A stretch of DNA of 64,000 bases from Blastocystis sp. Blastoise (GCA_039096225.1 JBBPEB010000024.1:515001-579000), one strand, 5' to 3'; shown: positions 15,195-34,391, counted from the first letter of the stretch. Translations and numbers: made by a program. The notes: generated from the sequence alone by a model not told the origin.

Positions 15195-15955
15195 TATCTA
15201 TATTTCTCTCCATAGTATAACATAAAACAATTCACATTTTAACTATTAAAAAATAATGATGTATTTGATAATTTTTGTAAAATTTTGTTTATTTTTTAAT
15301 TTTTCATTCAAAAGTCTATAACTCACATATTCACTACAACGACACAATACTATAATGAGCATAATAACGAGAAACACTTTGTATATTTACACAAAATGGT
15401 TGCCATTTTCATTCAAATTATATTTATCATGATATATCTATAATAAATCCGATGAACAACGTTCTTAATACAACAATATACTTATATAAGAAGAATATAT
15501 AGTTTTTTAAACACTTTTTTTAAATAGAGAAATGAACAGGGTTTATCCTAAACTAGCCATGGCAAGTAACCTACCCGAGAAGAACTTAGTTGGACCAACT
15601 GAACCCCCTCAAAGTACTTATGAACAAGGCTCAAAACGAAGATTCTCCTACAGTATAAGAATCCTTACAGAGTCAGTATGATGGATTTTCTTAGGCGTAA
15701 AAAGGCGTAAATAAAAACTCTCTTAGTATACTGACCTTACTCAGAATGTAATTTAACGAACCCTATTTATGAAACTGGTTCTTTTCAAAGAATTTCTAAA
15801 CGAATATTTTTTTATGGTGAAAACTAGAAAAAAATGCATATATAACTATTCGTTTATGGATTTTCCACAAAAAATATAATTCTTCAGAAAAATCCTTCAA
15901 AATCTCCGTGGGAAGAAAACTTGAAGAATTTATATTTATATATAGATAATAGACG
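15195..15955. other. Intergenic spacer with a relatively GC-rich, unassigned block (15535-15780)
   Basis: Most of this is AT-rich, but 15535-15780 has clearly higher GC than its surroundings, no long frame, and looks like a structured or functional non-coding element. It includes GAGTCAG...CTGACC...ACTC around 15671-15742, with an ATGATGG and a CTGA that could be weak box C and box D, so a C/D snoRNA is one thin possibility. Part of it (15701-15765) resembles 21496-21562. I cannot assign a known RNA class. Confidence 0.4.
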
Positions 15956-18900
15956 ATGAAATCATTTATTGTTTACTTATTTATTGCTTTGGGTATTTAA
16001 TTATAGTTATGAATTATATATGCTAATTTTTTTTTATATAGCTGTTGCACAAACATGTACATCTCCCAAGATGATTGTCAACATTAAAAGAACTTACAAA
16101 AGTTCTGCTACTCAAGAAGGTATTCAAATTTGGCAAGGTAATTACCAAACTGGTACTTTAATTGGTGAATGGAATGGTAATGGACATGATAATACTATTC
16201 AAACTTATTCTCTCTGTTTATCTTCTACTTTACATACCCTTGTTGCTACTGATGGGTATATTTTTTTTTATACATAAGAATTAATAACGTTTTTCATAGT
16301 GCTAAGGATGGATGGTATGATGGTTCTATTTTTGAACTTGTTACAAGTTCTGGTATTGTTATTCTTAAGGGAAATCTTGAAAGTGATCACCGAAAATTAT
16401 TCACTTTCTATCGTATGTTTTTTTTAAAAACAAATTTTATTTTTAATTCACCAAATAATCTTCTCTTTCTTTAGCTGCTTTTTCTATAAAATCTACTGAT
16501 TCTTGGAAATATTCTGCTGTTGCTCAAAGTAATACTGAATGGACTGCTTCTGATTATTCTGATTCTACTTGGACTTCTTACGCTCCTGGTTCTTTCCCTG
16601 AAGTTTCTTCTATTACTAGATATTTCCGTGCTACTGCTAGTGTTCCTTCAAATAAGAATAGTTTTGCTATTGTAGATTGTGGTGCTTTTACTAAAGATGG
16701 TGTTGCTATTTATATTAATGGCCAAGAAGTATATCGTCGTAATCTTGCTACTGGTGCTTCTGGTACTACTCCTGCTACTTCAATTGATACTGAATCTGCT
16801 TATAGACGTATAACCATTCCTGTTTCTTCTTCTTTTATAACTGATTCTACTATTACTATGGCTGTTGAATTACATGCTCAATCTACTGCTGCTACTACTG
16901 AAGATTTTAAGGGCATTTTAATTTTTGTTTATGGTCCTTCTGTTTCTCGTAATATTGATTTTACTACTAATGCTGAAAGACCTGCTGATTATGCTCCAGA
17001 ACCTGTTGCTAATGCTTTTGATGGTGATATTCAAACTCAATGGTATATTAGTCAACTTCCTATTTGGGGTGAACTACAATTCAATAATGGTAGAAGAGAA
17101 TGGATTAATAGATATGTTTTATCTGTTAGTAGTTATGATGTTAATCGTAGACCTACTTCCTGGAAAATCTTTGGTTCTAATGATGGTACTAATTATGATC
17201 TTCTTGATTCTAGATCTTATCCTGTTTGGGAAAATTGGAAATTTGTTACTTTTGAAATGAATACTAATCAAAAATCTTATAATATTTATAGAATTCAGTT
17301 TTTAACTTCTGGTGGTTCTGATTGTGAAGTTTCTGATATTGAATTCTTTGCTACTGCTAATACTGTTGAAACTCCTTCTCTCTCTTATGGTACTACTACT
17401 GTTAAGCTTATTGCTAATATGGATGAAAAAATATTACAACCTACTCAAAATGGTTTCCAAAATTTTATTATTACTCCTTCTCTTCCTACTGATGTAGGTA
17501 CTACTTTTGATCCTGTTACTGGTGTTATTACTCTTATTCCTACTGCTGTTATTCCTGCTACTCAATATTCAATTACTGCTTCTCATGCTGTTACTGGACA
17601 AAACTATACTACTACTATTATGATTAGTGCTACTCTTTGTTCTATTCCTAATATTCGTTTCAATATCTATCAACGTGTTGGTACAAGTAGTATTACTTCT
17701 TCTGATCCAGAAACAGTTTCTATTTTCAATTCTGCTGGTACTCAACTTTTGTCTTCGTCACTTAAACCTAGTGATTCTAGTAGTTATAACGATAAAACTT
17801 ATAAATTCTGTGAAGCACCTGATATCTATACTTTTAAATTAACTGCTGTTTCTTCTGCTGGATTCTCTACTATTTCTTATGTTTCTGTTAATCTATATAG
17901 AGCTGATGGTTCTAAATTAGTTGCTTCTAGAAGAAATCTTCTTAATAAGAGTACTGATTCTTTCAAGATGGATATTTCTTTCAATTTACCTACATCTACT
18001 AAGATTTTAACTGGTGTTACTTCCATTCCTGCTGGTTGGAATACTCTTTCTTTTGCTGATTCTACTTGGGCTACTTATGTTAGTGAACCTGCTATGACTT
18101 CTACTAGTAGAATTGTTCTTGTTAGAAGTACTTTTACTGTTACTCCTGCTGCTGATACTCAAGGTTGGGAACTTAATTATAGAACGAATGCTGGTACTAT
18201 TGTTTATTTAGATGGTACAGAACTTCTTCGTTTCCAAACTACTGAACCTGCTGGTACTGCTCTTACTACTACTTCTACTGCTAGTGCTGGTGATGCTACT
18301 TATTCTTGGAGAACTTTAACTGGTGTTATGTCTCAATTAACTTCTGGTTCTCATGCTTTTAGTATTGCTATGATTGCTAAATCTGATTCTTTTGCTACTG
18401 ATCCTATTAGTTATGATTGTTTCCTTCGTTTCTTAGCTGATTCTAATACTAATTCCAGAACTTGGAGTATGGATAGCAAGCAATCTTCTTATGTTTGGAA
18501 TGATTCTAAAGCTGATAAATTATTTGATTCTAATTATAATACTGATTTTGCTACTTATTTTAGAGAAGCTAATCCTGCTCCTCAATGGGGTGCTGGTAAT
18601 TTAGAAGCATTATCTTTTGAAGTATTTAATAAATATTGTATTGTAAGTAGTTCCGATTCTTCTAAAAGTGATCCTAAGAAAATTACTCTTTCTGCTTCTT
18701 CTGTTGGTTGGGATGAAGATACTTTTGAAATTATTAATACTCAAGATAATATTGTTTTCGATGGAAGATCTCAACGTATTTGTTTCTATATGCCTACTGT
18801 TACTAAAGCTTATAATGTATTTAAGATTTCTACTCTTGAAACTAATGTTGCTCCTCCTGATAATGATAAATTTATTCTTGCTGAATTAGAATTCTTCTTA

Positions 18901-20946
18901 ATTGATTTCAATAAACTTACTATTCCTCCTCTTGCTTATTCTGCTTCTTCTATTACTGGTTATACTAATTCTCAAATTACTTCTTTATATCCTACTTCTG
19001 AATATTATAGACAATTTACTGTATCTCCTGCTCTTCCTGCTGGTATAACTCTTTCTTCTTCTACTGGTATTATCTATGGTACTCCTACTGCTCCTTCTTC
19101 TGGTACTTATACTATTTCTGCTACTGGTATTACTGGTACTGCTACTACTGTTAGTGTTACTATAACTATTCAAGCTTGTACTTTACCTAATGTTTTCTTC
19201 AAATTATATTTCACTGGTATGGATGATGCTAATGCTTATCAACATGGTTTCTCTCTTAATAATATAGATGGAAAAGTTATTGATAAATTAGATACTTTCC
19301 CTAATTATTTATTTAATGGTTTAACTCATAGTTATTGTCAACCTTCTGGTACTTATTCTCTTATTTTAAAGGATACTCATAAAGAGGGTTGGGATAATAC
19401 TATAGTTACTGTATATAATGATGATAATACTATTATTCTTCAAGATACACTTCTTTCTGGTGAATCTTCTAAGACTTTATATATTAATATTGGTTATATA
19501 GTTGCTTTTGGTCAAACTACTTGGAAATATACTAACGTTGCTCAAACTTCTTCTTCTTGGACTACTGCTACTTTTAGTGATGATACTTGGTCTAATGGTC
19601 AATCTGGTTCTTTTACTAATTTAACTGCTACTACTGTTTATTATAGAACTACTTTTACTGCTAATAATCTTAAACAATTCTCTCTTTATGAATTATCTCT
19701 TAAGATTAAGTCTGGTGTTATTGCTTATATTAATGGTAAAGAAGTTTATAGATATGCTGTTCCTACTACTGGTGTTACTTCTTCTACTTTAGCTACTAGT
19801 GAATTTGCTAATGTTACTGTTGTTACTTCTTCTGAATCTACTCAATTTGGTTGGTTAGTTGCTGGTCAAAATGTTTTAGCTGTTGAAATTCATCGATATA
19901 GTGATGTTCAAGAACCTACTTTTGATGCTCAAGTTAGTCTTCAATTATCAGGTGCTAACAGAGTTTCTGGTGGTACTGTGAAGACTAATGTTCCTGGTTT
20001 AAATATTTCGCAATCTCATGAAACTGAAGAAATGGCTTTTGATCGTAATATGAATACTAAGTATTATGGTAAAGGTTGTGGTCAATCTATTTGGTTAGAA
20101 TATATTTATAATTATAATCGTAAAGAATTTATTTCTTCTGTATCTGTTTCTCGTGCTAATACTGATGATCGTCAACCTTCTTCTTTTACTTTATCTGCTT
20201 CTAATGATGGTATTACTTATAAACAATTAGTAGCTGATTATAATATGAATTTTGGTGATTATAAATCTGTTGCTGGTACTAGAAATTATGATTTCTTGAA
20301 TGATGTTGCTTATAATAGATATAGATTTACTTTTAATATTAGTACTTGTTCTGATGGTTTAGAAATTGCTGAATTATCTCTTATTTCGAAAAGGATTAAT
20401 CATACTTGTCCTGCTGAAGATGATTATAAAGAAACTCTTTTTGGTAGTTATGCTTTGAAAGAATGTGATTTATATTATGATGGTTCTATGACTCGTCTTT
20501 GTATTAATGGTACTTGGGGTACTGAACAAAAACAATGTGAACTTATTGCTCCTCGTAATTTTTGGTATACTAAGAAATCTTATGTTTTTATAACAAAGAG
20601 AAATAATATTATTCCTGAACCTTATTATGAAGCTGCTCAAGTTAATTTCACTATTTCTCCTTCTCTTCCTTCTGATTTATCTATTAATGTAAATAATGGT
20701 ATTATTAGTGGTTCTCCTGAAGATGATTTTGATGAAATGGATTTCGTTGTTACTCTTGCTAATATTAAGGGTATTGCTAATTATACTATTACTCTCAGTT
20801 CTATTCATACTGGTGGTATTGCAGGATGGGGTATTGCTCTTATTGTTATCGCTTGTATTGTTATTGTTTGTATTGTTATTGTTTTTTATAGACATAAGAA
20901 ATCTAAAAAGCTTAATGTGAAAAATTCACTCTTACGTCGATATTAA
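15956..20946 (+). CDS. Large type I surface protein: three tandem adhesive supermodules
   Basis: Four exons in phase (15956-15992, 16042-16255, 16300-16412, 16475-20946), 1611 residues. A signal peptide (MKSFIVYLFIALAVAQ) opens the chain and a single transmembrane helix (GIALIVIACIVIVCIVIVF) plus a short basic tail (YRHKKSKK) closes it. Between them a supermodule recurs three times: a Cys-containing beta domain (CTSPKMIVNI; CSIPNIRFNI; CTLPNVFFKL), a jelly-roll-like segment with W..F.D..W and a GV-AYINGKEVYR-type ending, an F5/8 type C/discoidin-like domain (AFDGDIQTQWYI; LFDSNYNTDFAT; AFDRNMNTKYYG), and a putative Ig (He_PIG) domain (LPAGITLSSSTGIIYGTPT). After the third F5/8 unit is a Cys-rich CPAEDDY...CINGTWG...C segment. 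Likely cell-surface adhesion or carbohydrate binding. Codons end in T almost throughout, unlike neighbours, which suggests high expression. Confidence 0.8.
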
Positions 20947-21852
20947 GTTGAATGTGTTTTCATTGACTGATCTTCGTTCAAAACCTATTTCACTAATAGA
21001 GAAAAAAAACTGATTTCAGTGAGTTTTATAAAAATGATGAGTCTTCACTATATTTTATTTCTATTCTTTTTTGTTGAGTTTCTATTATCTTGTTAAAATC
21101 ATAATAAATTATATTCTATAATAAAATTAGTATTATTTTCTTTTTTTCGTGGCTTGTATATTATTATATAGGCTTGTATATTATTATATAGGCTTGTATA
21201 TTATTATATAGGCTTTTCTATACTTAAAAAATATAGTTATTTTAATTAAAGGAGTCATTTTTAAATAATTTTTCATTGTTTTGTTTAAAAATAGTGCTTT
21301 CTAAGAGTTGTGATGATCAATAGAAAGTAAGAAGCGTCTATGGTCAATACACGAAGCCAAATTGTGTTTTTTTACACTGGAAAAAAGACAAGTCTATTTT
21401 ATTGGGTCGAGGATCAAACAAGATTCATAGAATATGTCTTATTTATGGAATATACATATATATTTTAAATCAAAAAATTTGTTGTATGAAATATTCTTTG
21501 GGGTGTTAAAAAAACTCTCTTGGAGTCCAGACCGTAGTCAAAGGAAAAAGAAGGCGAACCCTGATCCGTTACAGAATTTCTTTGTGTGTCAAAAACCATA
21601 TTCTTTTTTATTTCGAATTAAAATCACGGGTTTCGTAAATCTATTAACGAATAATTCAATATTTCCTTGAAAACATATTTTGCTGAAAATGAAGCTATTC
21701 TTTCCCAGGAGGAGACCAAGAACCGTGGGAAAGCAAGATTAATATGGAAGAAGACACAATTAATCATGAAAAAGTAAAAAAAATAATTATATAAAAAGAA
21801 GACTTGATTCATTATTTTATTATTTTTTTTGAAGTATTTATTCAGTTTAAAA
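20947..21852. other. Intergenic spacer with tandem repeat and a GC-richer block
   Basis: Contains the 20-bp tandem repeat described separately and, from about 21300 to 21740, a stretch of higher GC that does not look coding apart from a 78-codon frame (21434-21670) without recognisable features. Positions 21496-21562 resemble 15701-15765 upstream of the same surface-protein gene. Confidence 0.45.
21151..21215. repeat. 20-bp tandem repeat, about 3.25 copies
   Basis: Three perfect copies of a unit that begins GGCTTGTATATT and ends ATATA, then a partial GGCTT. It lies about 200 bp past the stop of the surface-protein gene. Confidence 0.95.
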
Positions 21853-27711
<5,859 letters not shown>

Positions 27712-28489
27712 AATATAGTTATATAATTGAATTTTTCTTTTTCTTTTATATATATATATTACTTTCTATTTATATATTATATTGTATCATTATGTCTTTT
27801 ACTATTATTTATATATAATTTGCATTTTATTTGTTTTCGTTTATTTTCATTTTCTTTATATATATATATATATATATATATTTGTTTTACATGACGAATA
27901 ATCTGTTTTGAATTGCATTTGTGTATATTCGGAGATTTCCATTTTATTTTTTAAATTTTGTTGTCTTTTTTTTAAATATCTACTTTATTTTTATTTCACA
28001 AATGACTCAATTCACAAATTATTTATTTAAAACGACAATATATATATAAAATTATAAAACAACTCTTTCATTTCCTCAATAATGTCCATAAATGTCCAAA
28101 TTTTCAACAACTTTTACATTAAAATGCTTTCTTTAGATCTCTAAACACACGACTCATCCTTATTTTCAAGAATCTCTTGATAAAAATGGAATTTAAATAC
28201 AATAAGCACAAAAAATGATTCTACTGAATATTCTAGAAAAAAAAGATAACCGTCAGAAAATATTCCAATATATTTATAGAAAAAATAAAAATCACCAGTC
28301 AAATTCCAGAAAAGGAAATTCCCGTAAGAAAATCAGGTTTTTCAACGAATAAATTTCATTAAAAAATTCAATAAACAACTTTTCATTTGTTTTTTTTATT
28401 TAGATCATTTTTTTATTTATTTATATATTTTTTTATATACATTTATTGTTAATTTTATAAATTTTTATTTATTTGATTTGTGATTTAAA
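27712..28489. other. Intergenic spacer
   Basis: 3' flank of ataxin-2 and T-rich 5' flank of the methyltransferase gene; no other feature seen. Confidence 0.6.
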
Positions 28490-29485
28490 ATGACTACTTA
28501 TGGAGATACTAAATATTGGGATGATCGTTATTTAAAGTATTTTTTTTTAACTGTTGTTTTCTTCATTTATCTTATTTTCTTCTTATTTATTCATTATAGA
28601 GATACGGATGAATTTGAATGGTATCAGGGTTATGATAGTTTAAAGTCTATTTTATCTCAATATGTAAAGAGAGATGATCACATTCTTATTGTTGGATGTG
28701 GCAACTCAAGTATGAATCATTTGTGGCTAAATTTTTTTATTTTTTTATGTACAATCATTATTATTGATTTTACATAGATATTACAGGAGATATGTATAAA
28801 GATGGTACATATTCATAGTGTTATTCTTCTTCTTTCTACTGTCTTCTTTCGTAGGATATAAATACATTACAAACATCGATATCTCATCAGTTTGTATTCA
28901 ACAGATGAAAACAAAATATGCTTCCACACCAGAAATTCAATGTATATATATATTTTTATCGATTTATATATATGTATTATTATTTTTATAAGTTTGTTTT
29001 ATTTATTATTATTCATTTATAGGGGACGTTATGGATGTGTGTCATATGACATATTCTGATGAATCATTTGATTTTATTTTTGATAAAGGAACAATGGATG
29101 CTATTTTATGTAGCGACAACGATCAAGAAGCTTGCTCCTCAGCATTAAAAGAAATTTTAAGAGTATTAAAACCAAATGGTATTTATTTTAATATGACTTA
29201 TGGAATTCCTTCAAATAGAATGTGCTATTTTAATATACCTCCTTTTCAAGTTACACATGAACAAGTTCGTATGTTTTTATTTTTATTTTAATTTTAATAA
29301 TTTTTTTATCCTTTTTATATTAAATTTATATACATTTATTGTGTACTTTTTTTATTTTTATTTTTTTAATTCCTATATATATATATATAGTTAAGCCTCA
29401 ATTACAGAATATTCCTGGTTCTGTTGATGACGCACACCGTTATCATCATATGTATATATGTAAAAAAATAACTTCAAAAGAATAA
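28490..29485 (+). CDS. EEF1AKMT4/METTL13-type class I methyltransferase
   Basis: Six exons in phase (28490-28536, 28600-28709, 28778-28804, 28855-28941, 29023-29268, 29391-29485), 203 residues. Seven-beta-strand SAM-dependent methyltransferase: it opens with YWDDRY and EWYQGYDSLK, then SAM motif I HILIVGCGNS, motif II ITNIDISSVCIQQM, then WDVMDVCHM, FDFIFDKGTMDAIL and LKEILRVLKPNGIYFNMTYG. These are the signatures of the EEF1AKMT4 / METTL13 N-terminal family, which in animals methylate Lys residues of elongation factor eEF1A. The length equals the isolated domain. eEF1A as substrate is inference from the family. All junctions GT-AG. Confidence 0.88.
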
Positions 29486-29961
29486 AAATAATTATTATAT
29501 ATATATATTTGTTTTTTCTATAATTTATAATTATTATTTTGTGTAATTTTTAATTATTTCTTTTTATAATAATATTTTGTAAAGTAAATATTAATATGAA
29601 TAAGAATCAATATTAACAAAACAATTATTATGAAAATAAAAAATATATATATAATAAAAAAAAGTTAAAAATTATATATATATACATATGAAGAAAAACG
29701 AAAAGGTTAAAATTTGACGAAAATAAATAAATTATATATATTAACATATTCATTTATAAAAAAAGAATAGATAAAAAAAAATTATTTCTTAAATAGAAAA
29801 TATATGATGAAAAAAAATTCTAAAAAATAAAATCTAATATATATATAAAACCTAGAATATAAAAAATAACAAAAATATTTATTTATGAACAATAAAATGA
29901 TAATAATAATAAAAAAAATATTGATTTATATATATATATATACAATAAAAAATAATCGTGA
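29486..29961. other. Intergenic spacer between convergent genes
   Basis: Extremely AT-rich 3' flanks of the methyltransferase (+) and rhomboid (-) genes; nothing else seen. Confidence 0.6.
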
Positions 29962-30271
29962 TTATTCATATGTAAATATTGATTGCTTTGTCACGTGTAC
30001 AACTGTATCTTCAGGAATACTATTCTCTTCATCTGAAATACTATTTTCAACAGGCGAATCAATATCAGTTGCTAAAGGCCCTTCAATATTATTATTATTA
30101 TATATATATCCATTATATATATATTGATTATTCTCCATAGAATTCATATCTATATCTATATCATGACTATCCTGGGGATCCTGAATTATAACAGTATTAT
30201 TTTCATTTTCCCCGTGATTATATGTATCAGGAGAAATTTCTTCAGGTTCTATTGTATCAACAGCCTATATA

Positions 30272-30329
<58 letters not shown>

Positions 30330-30424
30330 TATTATATATATATATACTTCATATTCATGAATCACTTTTCCCGTGAATAATTCATCAAAAAGAACTCGTG
30401 TCATCTTCTTATCATCAGGGAATA

Positions 30425-30467
<43 letters not shown>

Positions 30468-30585
30468 ATATAATATAATATATATATACTAAATTTAAAA
30501 AGATGTAATAATCGCGGGGATAATGAGCTTTTACTAAAATAAAAATTCAATTAATATATTAATTACAATATATAATTAAATAATA

Positions 30586-30638
<53 letters not shown>

Positions 30639-30751
30639 TTTAAATAAACAATAAAACAGTATGTATATAAATATAATATTCCAATTAAACAAGAAAATAA
30701 ATGTGTTAATATATATAACCATTGCATTCTTTTGTGACTATATATATATAC

Positions 30752-30791
<40 letters not shown>

Positions 30792-31431
30792 TATATATAT
30801 ACATAACAAATTTCATGCAATATATTTGTATAGTTTGATATATATTAGTAGATATATATATAATTGTTAATAATATTATATATAGAAATGAATTACTTAT
30901 AAACGTATTATAAGGATCTAAATAATCAGGAATTAATATAAATATAATAATAAATATATATATATATATATATACTTCTATAAATAAAATAATATAAGAA
31001 AGAGGAGCATAAACTATAGAAACTGGCTTCTATTCCCGCCATCGGATCTGCCGGGAACATGGTGAACGTTAAACATAATGTAGGTAACAACTATATATAT
31101 ATATATAATATATATATAATATATAATAATATATAATAATATATAATAGGATAATAAATATAATATAAAATAATAATAATATAAAATAACATATACTAAT
31201 AATATTTAATAATAATATATAATATATATATATATACCCATTTCCAAAGTATCATTATTTTATTATCAATAATTGATTCTTGCATTTCACGCTGTTTTTC
31301 AAATAATGATTTCTCAAACGTAATATCAGGATATAAATAGAAGGATAGAAATGAAAGAAGAAGAAGGAATGACGCAGCGAGGGATGGTGTAACGGAAGAT
31401 AACAGATTCGTTGATAAAATATAACTATGAT

Positions 31432-31463
<32 letters not shown>

Positions 31464-32240
31464 TAAATAATAATATATATATAACCGCTAATAATTCCCG
31501 CCAAATGTCCTGAGAGGGAAGATGAAGGAACGAGAAGTTTCATAATAATAAGCGTTACAAATGGTGAGGGATTAAATGGAATAATAATTGATAAGAATGG
31601 AATAGTGATCTTTTGTGTTTCGAAACAATAATTAATAAATGGAAGAGGACAAACAGAAGTTGCGAATTGTGATTCATACGTTAAAAACGCAAATAAAACA
31701 CAACTATAACCCAAACTGAATACAGATTTATAACTATATATATATATATAATCATTTATAACTATATATATATAAATATTTATACTTTTTCTTTCCTAGT
31801 TTATATATATATATTGGATATAATATATAATACACAATAAATGCACTAGAGAACATAATAAGGAATGAATAACTATATAAAAATAATAATAAGTATAATA
31901 AATATATAAATACTATAATAATAAGAATAAACATTATAAACATAATAAACATAATAAACATAGTAAAAATAATAACATAAATATATATAATAATATATAT
32001 ATACGTTAAATATCTTAAACTACCCCACTGAATTTCTAATTCTTTAATTTGAAATAACATACTTATATTCATAAATAAATGTAATATATTTTCATGGGAA
32101 AATGATGAAAATATTATTCTCCAATATTCATATTGTTCTATAATACTATAATAATTTATACCTATAGAATGAATTGACCATTTTTCATCCCATATTCTAA
32201 ACCATAAAATAATCATGATTAATATTAAAATTATAGTCAT
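29962..32240 (-). CDS. Rhomboid-family intramembrane protease with long C-terminal extension
   Basis: Nine exons in phase: 32240-32005, 31872-31786, 31733-31238, 31090-30976, 30917-30905, 30737-30639, 30533-30490, 30424-30348, 30264-29962; 489 residues. The N-terminal half is a rhomboid fold nearest RHBDD1: EYWRIIFSSFSHENILHLFMN, the catalytic-Ser segment SLGYSCVLFA (Ser about residue 118; GYSC in place of the usual GxSG) and the catalytic-His segment SLSGHLAGIISG (His about 184). The C-terminal half has further hydrophobic segments (LLPTLCLTFTMFPADP, LYILTHLFSCLIGILYLYTY) and an acidic Asn-rich tail (TIEPEEISPDTYNHG, DIDSPVENSISDEE) that I do not recognise. Exon 31733-31238 contains an ATT stretch that keeps frame only if retained, as Leu-rich insertion. 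The 13-nt exon is set by phase only. Two genes rather than one cannot be excluded, but every phase agrees. Confidence 0.7.
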
Positions 32241-32341
32241 GGGAGTAGTTTTAACCGTAGTTATTATTTTATTTGTAGAGGTTTCTATAAAGTATTAAAA
32301 AATCATAAAATTCAATATTAAAAATTATATATAGATATATA

Positions 32342-32920
32342 TTAATAACCAATACCAAAAGGAAAATTATGATTCCATAACATGAATGTATGTGTACTTT
32401 CTACATGGCAATAAATTTCTTGTAACCCTATATAATTTTAATTTCATAAACAAATGAAACATAATTACAATGAATACCTTCAGATGGATGATTTGATAGT
32501 TTATCTTTAATAACAGCAAATCGTTGACCTCGAATCATTACCTCATAATTATTAAACTCGTTTGTTTCCATACCATATTCGGAATAACAATCTCTTTTAC
32601 ATAAACTTCTTTGAAAATCGTAGATGTTTGGCATAGGAGACTTGTATTGATAGTTTCGTTTTGCAAAATGACGTCGTAAACCATGGGAACGAGATCTATA
32701 AACAGAAAAATGACATAATTTCCTTTTATCAAGATGCAAAATGTTCTAGTTGATATTGTATATTCATATACGCATCATAAATATAATATCCATCAATAGA
32801 ACTATCAGTACAGTTCGTTACAATGAGTTTTTCTTTCGAACCACTCACTGAAATATTAGCCATCGTAGCTAAACAAACAAATAAAGCTGCTAAAAAGATA
32901 ATAAATCTCTTTATCTTCAT
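32342..32920 (-). CDS. Small secreted protein, unknown family
   Basis: Three exons in phase (32920-32772, 32695-32478, 32427-32342), 150 residues. The first 24 or so residues (MKIKRFIIFLAALFVCLATM) are a clear signal peptide. The mature part has Cys in VTNCTDS, SLCKRDCYSEYG and EIYCHVES, a basic stretch HGLRRHFAKRNYQYK, and ends HNFPFGIGY. No transmembrane segment follows, so it is probably secreted or lumenal. The start is the ATG at 32920, as the frame upstream has only a TTG. It is divergent from the crotonase gene with about 300 bp between ATGs. No family recognised. Confidence 0.7.
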
Positions 32921-33220
32921 TTTAATTGCGATAAACAATTTTTTATCAAAATGAACAGAAGGCTTTTATCCCATGTTTTTATCAATCACTTTGTTCGATT
33001 TTTATGATTTATTTTTTTGGTTTAAAAAACACATATATTCACGGGAATGAAATGGAAGTTCTCTGTTTTTCCACTTCTTCATTATAATTTCATAAATATC
33101 ATTATTTGATATATTGATCGAATTACTTTGCATATCTAGATAATAGGTATTTTTTCTGATTTTAATTGTCATTGTTTATAGAGTATTGCTGAAGTATATT
33201 GATTTATTTGGAATCGAACC

Positions 33221-33706
33221 ATGTTATCTATTACAAACACTCTAACTAAAGCTATCACCCAAATACCCATAAAGCAAGCATTGCTTTGTGCTGAAAATAA
33301 ACCTAACTATGTTCATCCAACTGGTGTTGAGCGTGATCGTCTATTAGAAATTCGAAATCAACTTGAGAAAGAAACTGATGAAGGATCTGTAGATCTCTCT
33401 ATTGAAGATAAATTAGCAAAAATTACTATTTGTAATCCTCATAAGAAAAATGCAATGACGTATAGTTATAAATAGTTTTTTTTTAATATTATTTTTTTGT
33501 TGAAGAAATTTCAAATATTATTTGAATTTTTTTATATAGTGAAAAAATGATTGTTGACTTTTTTGATATAGCTGATTATTTATCAAGTTGGAAAGGCAAT
33601 TTTATTCTTCTTCAAGGATCAAAACATACTTTTTGTAGTGGTTTTGATTTAGAAACAGCTGTTAAGTATGTATATATTATTATGATTATGGTTATTCTGG
33701 TTATTA

Positions 33707-33745
<39 letters not shown>

Positions 33746-34352
33746 TATTATTATTATTATTATTATGTTTATTATTTTTATTATTATTATTATATTTATT
33801 ATATTTATTATATTTATTCTGTATATTCTGTATTTTGTTATTTTTATGTATTTATATAATAAAATGAATAATAATAATAACTATAATTATTCTATATAAT
33901 AATATAGAATAATCTATAATTATTCTATATAATAATATAGATATTCTCATAATAAAGAAGGCAAATTAAATATGGCTTTATTTATGCAAGATACTTGTAA
34001 CAGAATTAAACGGCTACCAATCCCATCGTGTTCTTTTGTCGAAGGATACGCCATGGGTGGGGGCGCGGAAATCACAACTTCTACTGATTTTAGGTATATT
34101 ATTTATTATTATATTTACTATATATATTATATATTATATAAATAATAATAGTAATAATAAATTATATATAGAATTATGAGTCCTTCTGCAATAACACGTT
34201 TTGTGCACGTGCGATTAGGATTGTGTCCCTCATGGGGTGGGGGTAGCCGTTTAGCAAGTATTATTGGCCCAAAAAATGTATTTATTATTATTATTATGAT
34301 TATTATGATTATTATTATTATTATTATTATTACTATTATTATTATTATTATG

Positions 34353-34391
<39 letters not shown>

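Noticed and set aside
15671-15742. C/D box snoRNA
   Set aside because: Box C is imperfect (ATGATGG) and the closing stem is only four pairs; not strong enough to call.
16925-17842. Leu/Val-rich frames overlapping the surface-protein gene (also 18668-18889, 18985-19173, 20677-20920)
   Set aside because: Shadows of the main frame caused by its NNT codon bias.
21151-21215. CRISPR-like array
   Set aside because: Copies are directly adjacent with no spacers, and the genome is eukaryotic; a simple tandem repeat.
21434-21670. 78-codon plus-strand frame and an 84-codon minus-strand frame at 21624-21878
   Set aside because: No signal, domain or splice context; the minus-strand one overlaps the ataxin-2 start. 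Kept only as part of a non-coding block.
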